DNA of 64,000 nt from Homalodisca vitripennis (lineage: Eukaryota; Arthropoda; Insecta; Hemiptera; Cicadellidae), in contig NW_025778002.1 in the NCBI RefSeq assembly GCF_021130785.1, positions 1-64,000 on the forward strand. The letters run 5' to 3'. Shown here piece after piece: positions 35,854 through 46,309 of this stretch. Under the pieces are notes generated by a model. That model ran no database searches, was not told the origin of the DNA, and saw only the letters and a list, made by a program, of their open reading frames with translations. The stretch's first letter is position 1; every line of letters begins with the position of its first letter. The position numbers and the translations under genes were made by a program.

Positions 35854-38558
35854 TTACGGAGGGTCGTCCAGTATTGTGGCTGGTCGTCGCCTGTAGTCAT
35901 CTGGTCCGGCGTACGGCTCTGCGATGTGGGGATGCTCCGATGCTGCAACTGCCTCGAAGAATTTTTCTGAAGTTATCCTCGCGAAGACGTCTAGAGTTGG
36001 GATCTGTAACGAATTCCTTATTGTTTCGTTGCGGACGAACCATGGTTGTTGGCGAGTGATGGAGCGGAGAGCCTTGGATTGGATGGTTTCCAGGGCTTTT
36101 CGGTTCGAGCGGCTGCAGTTTGACCACCAAGCTGTGCAAGCATACATCATTAGTGATCTGACAACAGCTAGAAAGATGGAGACTTTTGCACCCATTGGTA
36201 GGGATGATCTGCGGTTAATTAGAGGACCTATTGATCCTGCGATCCGCTTGGCCTCTTCTGCTTTCCTTTTCGCGTGAGGAGCGAAGTTTAATCTGGAATC
36301 AAGCGTAACACCAAGATATTTAGCTTGTTCCTTCCAAGCAATCGGCTCGTCATCTAGTGTCACAGGCGGCGGGAGTCTTCGCGGCGGGAGTCTTCGCGGC
36401 ATCCTACGGCGCTTTCTGAAACAAACAGCTGTGCTCTTGTCGGTGTTTATGCGGATACGCCATTTCTCTAGCCAGGGGGAGAGAAGATCCATTTGCTGTT
36501 GCATGACGTCAGCGGCACGCATCGGTTGAAAGGTCCTGCACAGAAACATGGCATCATCGGCATACAGAGATAGCGTTACTCTGGGGACCAGTGGCATGTC
36601 ATTTGTGTAAACGAGGTACAGCACTGGGCCCAGGACGCTGCCCTGGGGGACGCCTGCTTCGATCGCTCTCTCTGAGGACAGCTCTCCATCTACACAGATA
36701 CGGAATGAGCGGCCAGACAGATAAGATCGGATGAGGTGAGTTATGCAGGGGGGCACCGGCGAGCTAGCTAGCTTGTAGAGCAGGCCCTCATGCCAGACCT
36801 TGTCAAATGCTTTGCTGACGTCCAGGAACACTGCAACAGAGCACAGGTTAAAGTTAGCGTTGTCCACCAGCGTGTTGACAACACGAACCAGCTGTTGGGT
36901 TGTCGAGTGATCGCGCCTGAAGCCAAACTGTTCTGGTCGGATAAAGCCATCCAGGTAAGGAGCTATGCGGGATAGGAGGAGTCTCTCGAAAATTTTGGAG
37001 ATGGAGGAGAGGAGCGAGATGGGCCGGAAGTTTTGTGGGAAAAGACGGGATTTTCCGGGTTTAGGAATAAGGATGACCTTAGCGACCTTCCAGCTGGCGG
37101 GAAAGTGATGTAGTCGGATGGCATCATTGAAGACTGTAACTAAACAGATTAGTAGGGCTATAGGAGCTGCAAGGAGTGCCCTGGATCCAACTACATCCAG
37201 TCCGGGAGCTTTGCGCGGCTTAGATTTCTTAATAGTAGCTTGTATCTCTTCTAGAGTGATCGGCTCTATCTCGATGTCGGGAGCTGTAACAAAAAAATTG
37301 TTTAGCGTGTTCTCGACGTGCTCGCAGTGGTCGTCGTCGTATATGTCTGCGTTCGGGCTGAATTGTTCCTCCATCGTATCTGCAAAAGCTTCGGCTTTGT
37401 CAGTAGCAGAGTATACAAGTCCTCGTTGACCGTGCAGTGGCTGATGCGTTGGTTTCTCATTCCTCAGGATCTTTGCAGTCTTCCAGGCACTGCCATCCTC
37501 TAATTCTAGACTGGATAGGTATGAGTTCCAAGACTCTGTCCTGTAATCAAACAACATCTTTTTGACTATGTTGCACTGCACGTTGAAGGCCCGTTTGGTA
37601 GCCGGATGTCGCGTTCTCTGCCATATACGACGCAGACGCCTCCTTTTGTCTACAGCCGTCCTGATGATGGCAGGCAGGGCCGACCTGGTGTTTTTTGGAC
37701 GACCAGGTCGAGACGCTGCCGCCAGAGCATCCGTGACAGCTGTGTGTAAGTCTGTAACATACAAGTCTTAAGACATTCGGATTAGCGGCTGGGGTTGGGG
37801 GCTGCAATTGCTCGCTCAGGATACTACTGTAGACCTCCCAGTTGGTTCTGACTAAAGAGCCCATTGAAGGAATCCTCGAGGCTGGAGTCGTCGCTACATC
37901 TGCTATGACGGGTACATGGTCAGACGATAAGTCATCTGCCACTCGCACTTCCACATGATGCTGTAGTTCCTTAAACAGAAAACACATCAATGACATCAGG
38001 AAGTGCGTTGAGCCTCGTCGGATAGTACGTGGGGTCCACAGGCGCGGCTACGAGTGTGTCACCTCTCTCTGAAACATAATTATTTAGTCGTCGACCCTTG
38101 GTGTTCATCCGCCTACTGTGCCATGACTGGTGCTTGGCATTGAGGTCACCACCTATTATGACAGTGTTCCCGCTGCCAAGCAAGATGTCAAGCTCATCAG
38201 GGCGGAGGACAGCAGACGGCGCGCAGTAAGCTGCGAACACACAAACCTCGGAGCCACCAGCATTGACGGCAATGCCGGTGGACTCGAGGTCATTAGTAGT
38301 AGCGTGGACTTGTCGGTGCACAACTCTCCTGTGAACTAAAATAGCAGTTCCTCCTCCGGGATTCCTTTGACCACGTGGAGGTCTGTCGGTCCGGTAAGTC
38401 TGGTATCCTGGAACATTAAATACAGTGGCGGGCTGCAGGTGTGTTTCCGTTAATAGGATTATGTCGGCATCGTGTTCAACCGCAAAGAGATGGAGTTCGT
38501 TCCTCCGCGTCGCTACGCCGTTCGCGTTCCAGGTGACAATTTGTAGGCGTCTATCCAT
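35854..38558 (-). pseudogene. LINE ORF2: endonuclease and reverse transcriptase, two frameshifts
   Basis: ATG at 38558 opens MDRRLQIVTWNANGV, an AP-endonuclease start. LLTETHLQP, IIGGDLNAKHQSW and a SDHVPV motif follow in the standard order. Shifts near 37985 and 37765 are required. The reverse transcriptase shows RPISLLSSISKIFERLL (about 37000), FGFRRDHSTTQQL, AVFLDVSKAFDKVWH, GVPQGSVLGPVLYLVYTND and LSLYADDAMFL (about 36560), which holds the catalytic YADD. It ends at 35854, and a 3' UTR of about 250 bp leads to the poly-A. Length about 900 aa, normal for Jockey. Confidence 0.95.
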
Positions 38559-40032
38559 TGGAGAGGAGTTCCTGGAAAGACGTAAGTATTGCAGCAAGCA
38601 ACTCGCTGGGAGTTTTTTTGCTGTCGGATACAATTGTTATTAGTGAGGTTATCCACCTTAGGACAGCGTCTTGGGACAGGAAGCCTTTTGGTTGTGAGGC
38701 AATCTCACAGTTAGTATTCCCGTCCTTTGGTGTCACCGAGGTGCTGTTTGTGGCTACCTCTGGAGTGTGTTCCTCCATTGGTTCCACAACTTCCTCCTGT
38801 GGGTGATCTGAAACAGAGGTTTGTTTGTTATTCTGATTCCGGCGGTTTGAGCGGGCCCTCGGTTTTCTCTGCTGTTTAGCGGCGGTTGAGGCAGCTGAGA
38901 CAGATGAGGCTGCGGCTTCCGGCTCTGGGTCTGCTGCCTTAACAGCTCTCTGTTTCCTGGGAACAGGAATAGGAGCGGGAACAGTTGATGAATTAGTGTA
39001 AGCCGGAGCTACAGGTATTGTAGCTGGCTTGTGTTGAGGTGTGGGTGGGTCTGGTCGGAGCCTGGGGGTGGCTAGGACGTCGGCATACCTGCGGGCAGAA
39101 ACATTTGCGGCTGGTAGGGCACGTGCTTGCCCAGTGACCGGTCGCGCAGTGGCGGTGCCCGAGCGCCGCTGCGGCGCCTCGCGGCGGTGCAGCGCGCCCA
39201 GGGCCCGCTTGTGCGCTCCGCAGCCCCTGTAGCTCGCGGGGTGCTCACCACCGCAGTTAGTGCATTTGCACTTGCTATCTTTTGGCAGAGTGCATGTGGC
39301 TACGGTGTGGTCTCCTCCACATCTGACACAGCGTGCTGGAAGGTGGCAGTTTCTCGAGCTATGGTTAAACTGCTGGCAATTGTAGCATTGCGGCAGTCCT
39401 CTTCTGGGCGTGAACTGGTCCACCGTTACTCTGACGCCTAACAGTGCGGTGAGCTGCCATATCTTTGACCAGCTGCCAGTTTTCCTAAATCGGATATAAA
39501 AACTGTTAGTTTGGTGGCGACCAGCCTGGTCGCGGCGTTGGAGGGGTGCGACATGCGTTGGTGTGTACCCCTGGTCTCGGAGATCCTCCGCTATGTCTTC
39601 AGGTGACGTCCATGCCGGAAGTCCCCTGATTACGGTCTTCAGCTCCTGTTCCTCCTTCAGGCTGAAGGTGTGAAAGGCGAGCTTGGCATCTAGGAGCTCT
39701 CGCTGTGCCGTTCTTTTACAAAGTATGTGTAGTCGAGTGCCCACATATTTGGCCTCAAAATTGCAACCTGCACTTCTCAGGCGGCGCAGAAGTGATGTCC
39801 AGGCAGTGACCCCTTGGACGATCAGCGGCGGTATTCGCGGTTGGCGGCGCTCTCCAGCAGTTGGTTCTGGGATTTTTTGAGCTGGGACAAAATTTCTAGT
39901 TGAAGACTCTGATGACGTGGAGGCGCGTCTCCCCCGTTTCCTTGGTTGGACGGACTGCCATGGTTCCTCTCCGTTGGACGGGTCATCGGTAGTTAGCTCG
40001 GGGGCGGCATGTGACACGGATTCCACTTCCAT
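38551..40032 (-). CDS. LINE ORF1: gag-like nucleic-acid-binding protein
   Basis: Intact 493 aa from ATG at 40032 (MEVESVSHAAPELTTDD). It holds an RNA-binding-like region with IRGLPAWTSPEDIAEDL (about residue 135), the PRE_C2HC-type FTPRRGLPQCYNCQQFNH and three cysteine knuckles (CYNCQQFNHSSRNC, CVRCGGDHTVATC and CTNCGGEHP). A basic/proline-rich tail follows. These are typical of Jockey-clade ORF1 proteins, which coat the element RNA. Its stop TAG overlaps the ORF2 ATG (AATGGATAG), the expected arrangement for coupled translation. Confidence 0.95.
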   Translation of the reverse strand: MEVESVSHAAPELTTDDPSNGEEPWQSVQPRKRGRRASTSSESSTRNFVPAQKIPEPTAGERRQPRIPPLIVQGVTAWTSLLRRLRSAGCNFEAKYVGTRLHILCKRTAQRELLDAKLAFHTFSLKEEQELKTVIRGLPAWTSPEDIAEDLRDQGYTPTHVAPLQRRDQAGRHQTNSFYIRFRKTGSWSKIWQLTALLGVRVTVDQFTPRRGLPQCYNCQQFNHSSRNCHLPARCVRCGGDHTVATCTLPKDSKCKCTNCGGEHPASYRGCGAHKRALGALHRREAPQRRSGTATARPVTGQARALPAANVSARRYADVLATPRLRPDPPTPQHKPATIPVAPAYTNSSTVPAPIPVPRKQRAVKAADPEPEAAASSVSAASTAAKQQRKPRARSNRRNQNNKQTSVSDHPQEEVVEPMEEHTPEVATNSTSVTPKDGNTNCEIASQPKGFLSQDAVLRWITSLITIVSDSKKTPSELLAAILTSFQELLSNG

Positions 40033-40209
40033 CCTGTAACATACACAAAGGGGCCCGACTGGCTGGGGAAGTCCCGCCAGGTAGGGCGGCGGCGTTACAA
40101 AGGCTCTATTGAGAGCAGGGGTCGTAGGCGCGCTGGTTATTGATCGGTGTCGGGCGGGCCGGGAGTACCGTTAGGCCCGGACCGTTAGTTTCCGGCCTCG
40201 CCGGAGCAC

Positions 40210-40982
40210 GTGGTCGCCTAAGCTATTTTGGATGCAAATACCTAGGAATCTTACTTAACTATTTTGTTTATGAGACAGGTACACAGTTAAATAAACAAAC
40301 ATTATCAGTACATAGCAACAGTTACAGTGCTTTGAAAAATAAAATAAGTCAAAGAGTAATTAAAACTGACTTGTATGGAACAAATCAAAATAAAACTAGT
40401 ATATAAAGTATAATAAATGCAACTTGATGCACTAAAATACTACGATGTTTAGTTGATTATTTTGTTAGAATTTGTTTTAAAAACTGCAGACTTACATCTG
40501 CAAATCACAAATTCCTAGTTACACCTGAAATGTAGAGAACAAATGAAAACTAAACTAGTATGCAAAAATATCAAAATGTAATTATTCTGCACTAGAAAAT
40601 ATTACAAATGTATTGTTTATTTTACTATGATTTTTGGTTTACTGCGGAGTTATTCCTGCATAAACACAAGTTTAATTTAATGTGGATTGACCTGTATTAA
40701 GCAAATCAAAACAAATGATCAGTACATGTGAAGTGTTAATTGAAATTATGCTACTATTAGATCTCACCACCCGAAGAACGGCAGCATGTGGTAATCCAAT
40801 GTCCAGTAGGGCACTTCACAACACAGAATAAAATACGAGTAGTTTTAATTAGTGTCACTAGAACAACTAGGCACGCACAAAACAACACAAAACAAATTGA
40901 GCGAAGCGACTAACGCACTAACACATGGTGTCACTAAGAAATAGGCACAACACTGTGAGTAAATCACAAAACAAAGCACAGA
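40210..40982. other. AT-rich 5' block of the LINE insertion
   Basis: About 770 bp of AT-rich sequence between the GC-rich LINE leader and the target duplication. It contains loose internal repeats (ACAAATCAAAATAAAACTAGTAT and ACAAATGAAAACTAAACTAGTAT at about 40380 and 40538; GTGTCACTA...AGGCAC at about 40852 and 40928). No coding potential seen. It may be a 5' UTR or sequence carried in by template switching. Confidence 0.5.
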
Positions 40983-41055
40983 CGCCGCGCACTCTAGCGA
41001 GGGTATTTGGCGGTCACCGGTGACCGCGCCGCACTCTATGTGTTAACTCTGTAAA

Positions 41056-41505
41056 TTTCTCGCCGGCCAATTTGTTCTGGTTTATCAATTTTTTGCACAA
41101 TTTCGTCTTTTGAATAGTGGATCTCGTCAGGAGGGTTAGGCCACTTCCAATTTGAAGCTGACCTCTTCATTGCGGATATAAGAATATCGCCATCTTCGTC
41201 GAACTCTTATTATTCTTCCTGGATACAGTTCACATTGGTATCTTACAAGGACGAAGTCCCCGACTTCCAGATGTAATGCCTCGTCCACACCTAGCGAACG
41301 TTCGGTGAACATGTTCGTTGAACATGGTTGCAGTCGTGATCTGACAACGAACATTTTAAAAGTGGTGGGAACTTACAAAATGAACACTGTAACCACTGAG
41401 CACCATTCTTCTTCTTCACGTCCTCCGAGAAACAGTTTCAAGCATACACCACACTTCCAATCATCATCAGGCTTGGCAGGCCTATCTTTAGGAGTGCCGG
41501 GTTTT
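41056..41505 (-). pseudogene. C-terminal part of pogo-2, frameshifted
   Basis: Downstream of the pogo-2 stop, shifted frames give DDDWKCGVCLKLF, then FSEDVKKKNGAQWLQCSFC (a PHD-like cysteine motif, about 41440-41390). After a palindrome-rich insertion around 41285-41380 comes LEVGDFVLVRYQCELYPGRI (about 41260) and NWKWPNPP/IVQKIDKPEQIGRREIY (to about 41050). These are the usual C-terminal domains of long insect pogo transposases, so the original protein was longer than the present 494-aa frame. PiggyBac E sits at the end of this region. Confidence 0.65.
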
Positions 41506-41517
41506 GGTTGATCCATT

Positions 41518-43002
41518 TTATTTCTTTCGGGTGGGTTTAGACACTTCGCAGAAGTCTCGTGGCTCTTTTTGGGGGGTTTTCTTTCTTTTTATGGCGCCCT
41601 TCGTAGCCATATCTCCAACTTCAGATGTTGTTTGTTTTGGCACGTGAGGAACTTCTACACCATGCAGTTGTTCTTCAGAGGGGTCCTTTGGAGAAAGGGT
41701 AGACAGTGTTTGTCCAAGATCACAAGGTAGGCCTGACTTCCTAACACGAGTAGCAGGTGAAGATGGACCATAGCGATCAGTGAGCCTGCTTGGTGCCAAT
41801 GCTTCTGCAGGAAGAACGTTGGGGTTATAAGGACAAGCCCCAGCTTTCTTGAATGAGTGTATGATATTCAGAGGAGTGAAACTTTCCAGAAATGCAGGAG
41901 TAAAGAGCTCGTGGAAATGGGAACGACTGGGCATGTTGTTTGGGTTCAGTAACATGTGATTGTTCAACAATTTAGCCCAGACACTTTTCAGAGACTTGTA
42001 AACTAGTACATCAAGGGGTTGAAATAAATGACTCGTGTGTGCAGGGAAAGTCATAAGGTAGATTTCATTTTGCTTTGCAAGTTCTATGACTTCAGGCCCA
42101 ACATGCGAGCCATGAGAGTCCATCAGTAAGACAACAGGCCTTTCTGGACAGGTAGCACCAATGAAGAATTTAAACCATTCTAGGAAAAGTTCTGAATTTA
42201 TCCAACCTTTGGGGGATAGCCTAATAAGTGAGTTAGGAAGACTGTTTTCTTTGAGTTGGTCACTCCATCTTATCCCTTTACAAATCACCATTGGTGGGAT
42301 GAAACTTCCATCAGCGCAAACACAACACAATACTGTTTGAAGCTGTCCCCGCTCTGCGTATGTTCTTTTATAAACATATTTTTTCCCAACTTGACACACT
42401 ATTTTATTCGGTTTTACAACATATGTGAGTCCTGTTTCATCTACATTCCAGATCCTATTTGGCTGGTTTTTTATTCCCAGTTGAGACAAAAGTTTGTCTA
42501 ATTTTTGAAAATAATCTTGCACCATCACTGGATTTGCCATGCTTGCTCTGTACCTTGATAAGTTTTCGGGTGTCCGAAGACACAGATTATAGCGTTCTTT
42601 AAATTTTGACCACCACCATTTGCTGGCCGTCTTTTTCTCTGTGTTAAAAAAGTGTGATCTGCCTATTTTGTCTGAAAGGTCATAAGCCAGTTTTCTAATT
42701 TGAAGCACTGTAAGGCCAAAACCCAATTCCTGCATTTCAACAATAAAGTTAAAAACACGCAACTCAATATCTGAGGGCAAGGCGAATGGTCTGCCCATTT
42801 TGAGAACATGAGCATGATCTAAATCGCCATTTTTGACTAAAAAGTCTTTTAATGTATTATAAGGAACCCCAGAGTCCTTGCTTGCTTTGTACAGGGTTAC
42901 TTCACCTGCCTTCAGTTTCTTCGCCGCACTTACTAGATCAGATATTTCATAATTTCTATAAGTCTTACGTTTGCTTAGCTCTTTGTCGTTAGGTTTAACC
43001 AT
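41518..43002 (-). CDS. pogo transposase 2, intact 494-aa frame
   Basis: ATG at 43002 opens MVKPNDKELSKRKTYRNYEI. Residues 20-60 form a psq helix-turn-helix (LYKASKDSGVPYNTLKDFL) and about 70-150 a CENP-B-like second HTH. The DDE_1 core has WNVDETG (Asp188), LLMDSHGSH (Asp295) and SHLFQPLD (Asp331), giving a DD35D spacing as in pogo/Tigger enzymes. A Ser/Pro-rich tail ends FCEVSKPTRKK. This is the largest undamaged transposase frame in the window. Its element boundaries are unclear: piggyBac E interrupts the 3' side, piggyBac F begins 60 bp upstream, and no right TIR was found. Confidence 0.9.
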   Translation of the reverse strand: MVKPNDKELSKRKTYRNYEISDLVSAAKKLKAGEVTLYKASKDSGVPYNTLKDFLVKNGDLDHAHVLKMGRPFALPSDIELRVFNFIVEMQELGFGLTVLQIRKLAYDLSDKIGRSHFFNTEKKTASKWWWSKFKERYNLCLRTPENLSRYRASMANPVMVQDYFQKLDKLLSQLGIKNQPNRIWNVDETGLTYVVKPNKIVCQVGKKYVYKRTYAERGQLQTVLCCVCADGSFIPPMVICKGIRWSDQLKENSLPNSLIRLSPKGWINSELFLEWFKFFIGATCPERPVVLLMDSHGSHVGPEVIELAKQNEIYLMTFPAHTSHLFQPLDVLVYKSLKSVWAKLLNNHMLLNPNNMPSRSHFHELFTPAFLESFTPLNIIHSFKKAGACPYNPNVLPAEALAPSRLTDRYGPSSPATRVRKSGLPCDLGQTLSTLSPKDPSEEQLHGVEVPHVPKQTTSEVGDMATKGAIKRKKTPQKEPRDFCEVSKPTRKK

Positions 43003-43062
43003 TTTTAATCAAGAGTAAACTGAAATAATATGAATAATGATGTTCACGAAACACAGTATTAA

Positions 43063-45693
43063 CACGTTCGCTACCGAGCGTCACGTATGTGTGACGCATG
43101 GGTGTTTCTAGTGGACCAAATACGAAACGTGTAGTTTCACTACAGACCAGTGCAAAAGTAAACTATCATAACCTCAGACTGAAACTCTTTTTTTGTTAAA
43201 ACTAATTTATATTTCAAATTTATGTCAATAAAAAAATGCTTAATTTACTATATTAACCATTTCTTTTAGTTCTAAGGGTTGTGATAATCTGCTGCAGACC
43301 GACCATCACATATGTGTGACTGTCCAGAAAAAATGTGTATTTAGAACATCTATTACACATTTATATTGCCATCTTTATTTTATTTTTGTTGTTGTTTGAA
43401 TAAAAACGATATTGTACAAAAAAACTTGTGTTTATTTTACAAACTACATATATATAGGCTAAACGAGATAAATAAAAAAGAACAAGTTTTTAGTTCTTGA
43501 TTACTCCTTATGCCAATCTCCAAAACATGGGGCTGCGCAAAGTCCAATTTTGTTATCACTGTTATCTGTGCAAACTTCACAATAGTAAATCGTTGCTTTC
43601 CTTTTCATCTGAGTCTTGAAGCACTGACGACACCTTACTCTTCGGTCCCCCTTCACGAGTCTGTGCTGTTCATTAGGCCTAGGTCGAACAGGGCGTTGTG
43701 GCGTTGGCTGTACTTGAAGGAAGTGTGCTATGATTGTGTTTCTTAAATCCAAATAGGTTATCTTACTTCCCCGGTTCTTGCATAGAATGTACTTGCTATT
43801 CCAGAGAGATGCATCAAGGAGGTGGAAAAATATTTTGACATACCAACGAAATGACTTCCTTGGAGTACTATAATATGAAATCATTTGATCACAGTGATCA
43901 ATGCCACTCATGTTCTTGTTATATGCAAGTACCATTGAGGGTTTGGTTATGGTTTCACCTCTTTTGTTAATTACCTCTTCTGTTCCGGGTCCATGGGTTG
44001 TGGAAATTGTCAAAACATTGCGTTTGTCCTTCCATTTCATAACGGTTACACTGCCTTTTTGGCGACTTATACATTCACCCTTCTTCAGTTTTGCCGTGAT
44101 GACCTGCTGCGGATTTCCTGCTCGATTTGTTTGTAAAGTACCGGTACCACAAACATTGGTTTTGCACTGCATCAAGTGCTCTGCAAGGTCCACGCTGTTG
44201 TAAAAGTTGTCTAGGAACAATGCATGGCCCTTACCTATGTAATCCTGCATCAAGCGAGTAACAACTTCAAAGGAATGTCCTTTTACGGGATCTGATATCG
44301 TACCTTTGCCTGTGTATACGAGAATATTTAAAATATATCCATCTGGAGTGCAAAGCTCATAAAGCTTAATGCCATATTTGTGGCGCTTGTTTTTTATATA
44401 TTGTCTAAAAGACAATCTTCCCCGCCACAATACCATGGCCTCATCAAGTGACAGATTCTTCCCAGGACTGTAGGCTCTTGTGAAATTCGTCAAAAGATGC
44501 TGCAGTACATTTTTTATTTTATGCAGTTTGTCATCTGCAGAATCAACATTAGGGTTATAAAAACATAAACATCCAAGTATCGCCTCAAACCTATTTCTGG
44601 ACATGGTTTTACCAAAGATGGGGTGGTCATAAAGCTCACAAGTTGACCAGCAGTGCTTCATGGAAGGGAAGTGCAAGTTTCCCATCAGTTTGGAGAGGCC
44701 TAAAAATTTCTTGAATTCCTCTAAATTTACAGGCTTCCACCACCGCATGTTTGAATGCTTGGTAGTAGGAGTTCCCTGAACAAATAAGGCACGAGTATTT
44801 ATCCAAGCTACAATTTTCTTTAACAGATCTTCATCAAATATATTTAAAAATATTTCAACAGGATCTGTCGATTGAATGTGAATCTGTTCTTGCCCAGTAA
44901 AATTGTGGACCTGAGGTTCATTCTTTGTGTCAGTCCAAACACCTTGTTTACTCTGATAATCATCATGGATATTTTAAACAACAAACAACACGTTTGGATC
45001 ATTGGAAATGTTTTCAAGATTCATTACATCATCATGTACTTCTTCGAATTGAACCTCTATGTCATCTGCTAAAGGGCTATTTGGGTTTAGGCCCAAGTGA
45101 AAGTACATATTTATTGGTTCAAAATGCTCACCCTCATCACTAGATGAACTTGGAATGTCTGAGTCAGGAACATACTCAGAGGCACCGTCAGAACTAAATA
45201 ATTCATCACTGTCATCTTCGTCCATCTCACGATCGATTTCGCTCACAGACATAAAAGGTCTCTTCATTTCACCCATCGCACGATAAAACAAAAAGCAGTT
45301 CAGTTTTAACTACAAAAGCACATATAAATCTTCCACTGTTAAAGGTTAGACAACACACGAGGATTGGAAATATTACACAGAAAACCAGGTTTGCCAATAC
45401 GATTCCCGCATAACAAAAATAAAAATCCCACGCTCAGACCATGCGACCTGTATATGTGACGGACATTCCCACTGACCGACAGGCAATAATATAGTTGGAA
45501 AAGTAGACCGACTGGCAACCAAAAAACATGTAGTAATACAATACGTGTGTCACAAATACGTGACGTCGGGCTATAGTTTGTGCCGCGAGAGTCACACATG
45601 TGTGACGTTGGTCTATGGTATGAATCGGTGCGTCACAAATACGTGACGTCGGTCTATTTTAAAAGTCCAATTTTAGAGTCGGTAGCGAACGTG
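43063..45693 (-). mobile_element. piggyBac element F
   Basis: Inverted ends CACGTTCGCTACCG, TTAA at 43059-43062 and 45694-45697, length 2.63 kb. Subterminal palindromes of the type GTCAC(A/G)(T/C)ATGTGTGAC and CACAAATACGTGACGTCGG occur at about 43080, 43308, 45550, 45590 and 45634. Confidence 0.95.
43501..45291 (-). pseudogene. piggyBac transposase (element F), one in-frame stop
   Basis: Codons from 45291 to 43501 share a single frame interrupted only by TAA at 44974-44976. The N-terminus is acidic (SEIDREMDEDDSDELFSSD). The catalytic domain has NLSLDEAMVLWRGRLSFRQ (about 44450), ALFLDNFYNSVDLAEHL (about 44210) and NKNMSGIDHCDQMISYY (about 43920), with all four aspartates. The end is a cysteine ribbon CRQCFKTQ...YYCEVC...LCAAPCFGDWH. 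At about 596 codons it is full length. One base change separates it from an open gene. Confidence 0.92.
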
Positions 45694-45697
45694 TTAA

Positions 45698-46309
45698 TCA
45701 GGTTAGGTAATTTCGCAGTGAAAAATAAAGAGTAAGAGAAAGGTAAGGTAATTTCGCAATAGCCTACATTTGATTTTTTAAATATGCATAATAATATAAC
45801 ATTACTTATGCGTCTGTATATCGATTTTATCAGGCAAAATAGCAACAAACTTTCTTAGGAAAAAAATAAATTACCTATACAGTAATAGGAACGTGTAAAA
45901 TTATAGTGATTTTGCTAACAAAAACATCCTAGTTTCTAAGGTTATAGCTTATTTATTTTTATGGTTAGAATTATCAAACTACTATTAAATGAAACTGTGT
46001 TTCATGAACAACATGTACCACACCAGAACTTCTACCACACACACGTATTATATAAACTAAATCCACCAAACAACTATATACTCGTAAAACAGCACAACAC
46101 TCTAAAGGAATTGTCAGACATAACCTTTAACTATGTTTACAACACGAACTAGAAAGCAGACCTGGCGAAACATGTGTTTCTTCAAAAGTAGACATCTTTC
46201 GCTACCTAGAGGCAAATGTATGAACTAATAACTTTACAGGCAAGTCTGTAATAAGAGGAACAGAAAATAATGCGAAGTTTCCTATACTGCGAATTAACCT
46301 TACCTTACC
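45698..46309. other. Spacer, no recognisable gene
   Basis: AT-rich. A 63-codon frame at 45961-46152 has no motif I recognise. A direct repeat GGTAAGGTAATTTCGCA / GGTTAGGTAATTTCGCA is seen at about 45703 and 45739. Confidence 0.4.

Larger units (their letters stand above)
35566..40982 (-). mobile_element. Full-length Jockey-type LINE
   Basis: It is read right to left, with a 33-base poly-A tail seen as T at 35565-35597. Both flanks carry CGCCGCGCACTCT (35553-35565 and 40983-40995), a 13-bp target duplication, and removing the insert rebuilds the end of piggyBac E. Two ORFs overlap by 8 bp at 38551-38558. The 5' part from about 40210 to 40982 is AT-rich, unlike the GC-rich coding body. Confidence 0.85.
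33401..41042 (-). mobile_element. piggyBac element E, split by a Jockey LINE
   Basis: TTAA occurs at 33397-33400 and 41043-41046. The inward ends are CACATTGACTGCGG and CACATAGAGTGCGG, an imperfect match. Both termini carry GC-rich motifs of the type GGTCACCGG...ACCGCGCCGC. Removing the LINE (35566-40982) leaves a 2.2-kb piggyBac. Confidence 0.85.

Noticed and set aside
39041..39441. Plus-strand frames of 63 and 104 codons
   Set aside because: Antisense shadows of the GC-rich LINE ORF1.
40140..40406. Plus-strand 88-codon frame reading into CKYLGILLN
   Set aside because: Crosses the GC-rich LINE leader and AT-rich block; the LINE-like phrase is too short to support a second fragment.
41283..41380. 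GCCTCGTCCACACC...CGAACGTTCGG as a Harbinger MITE in pogo-2
   Set aside because: The left part looks like a Harbinger end but no inverted partner or 3-bp duplication could be found.
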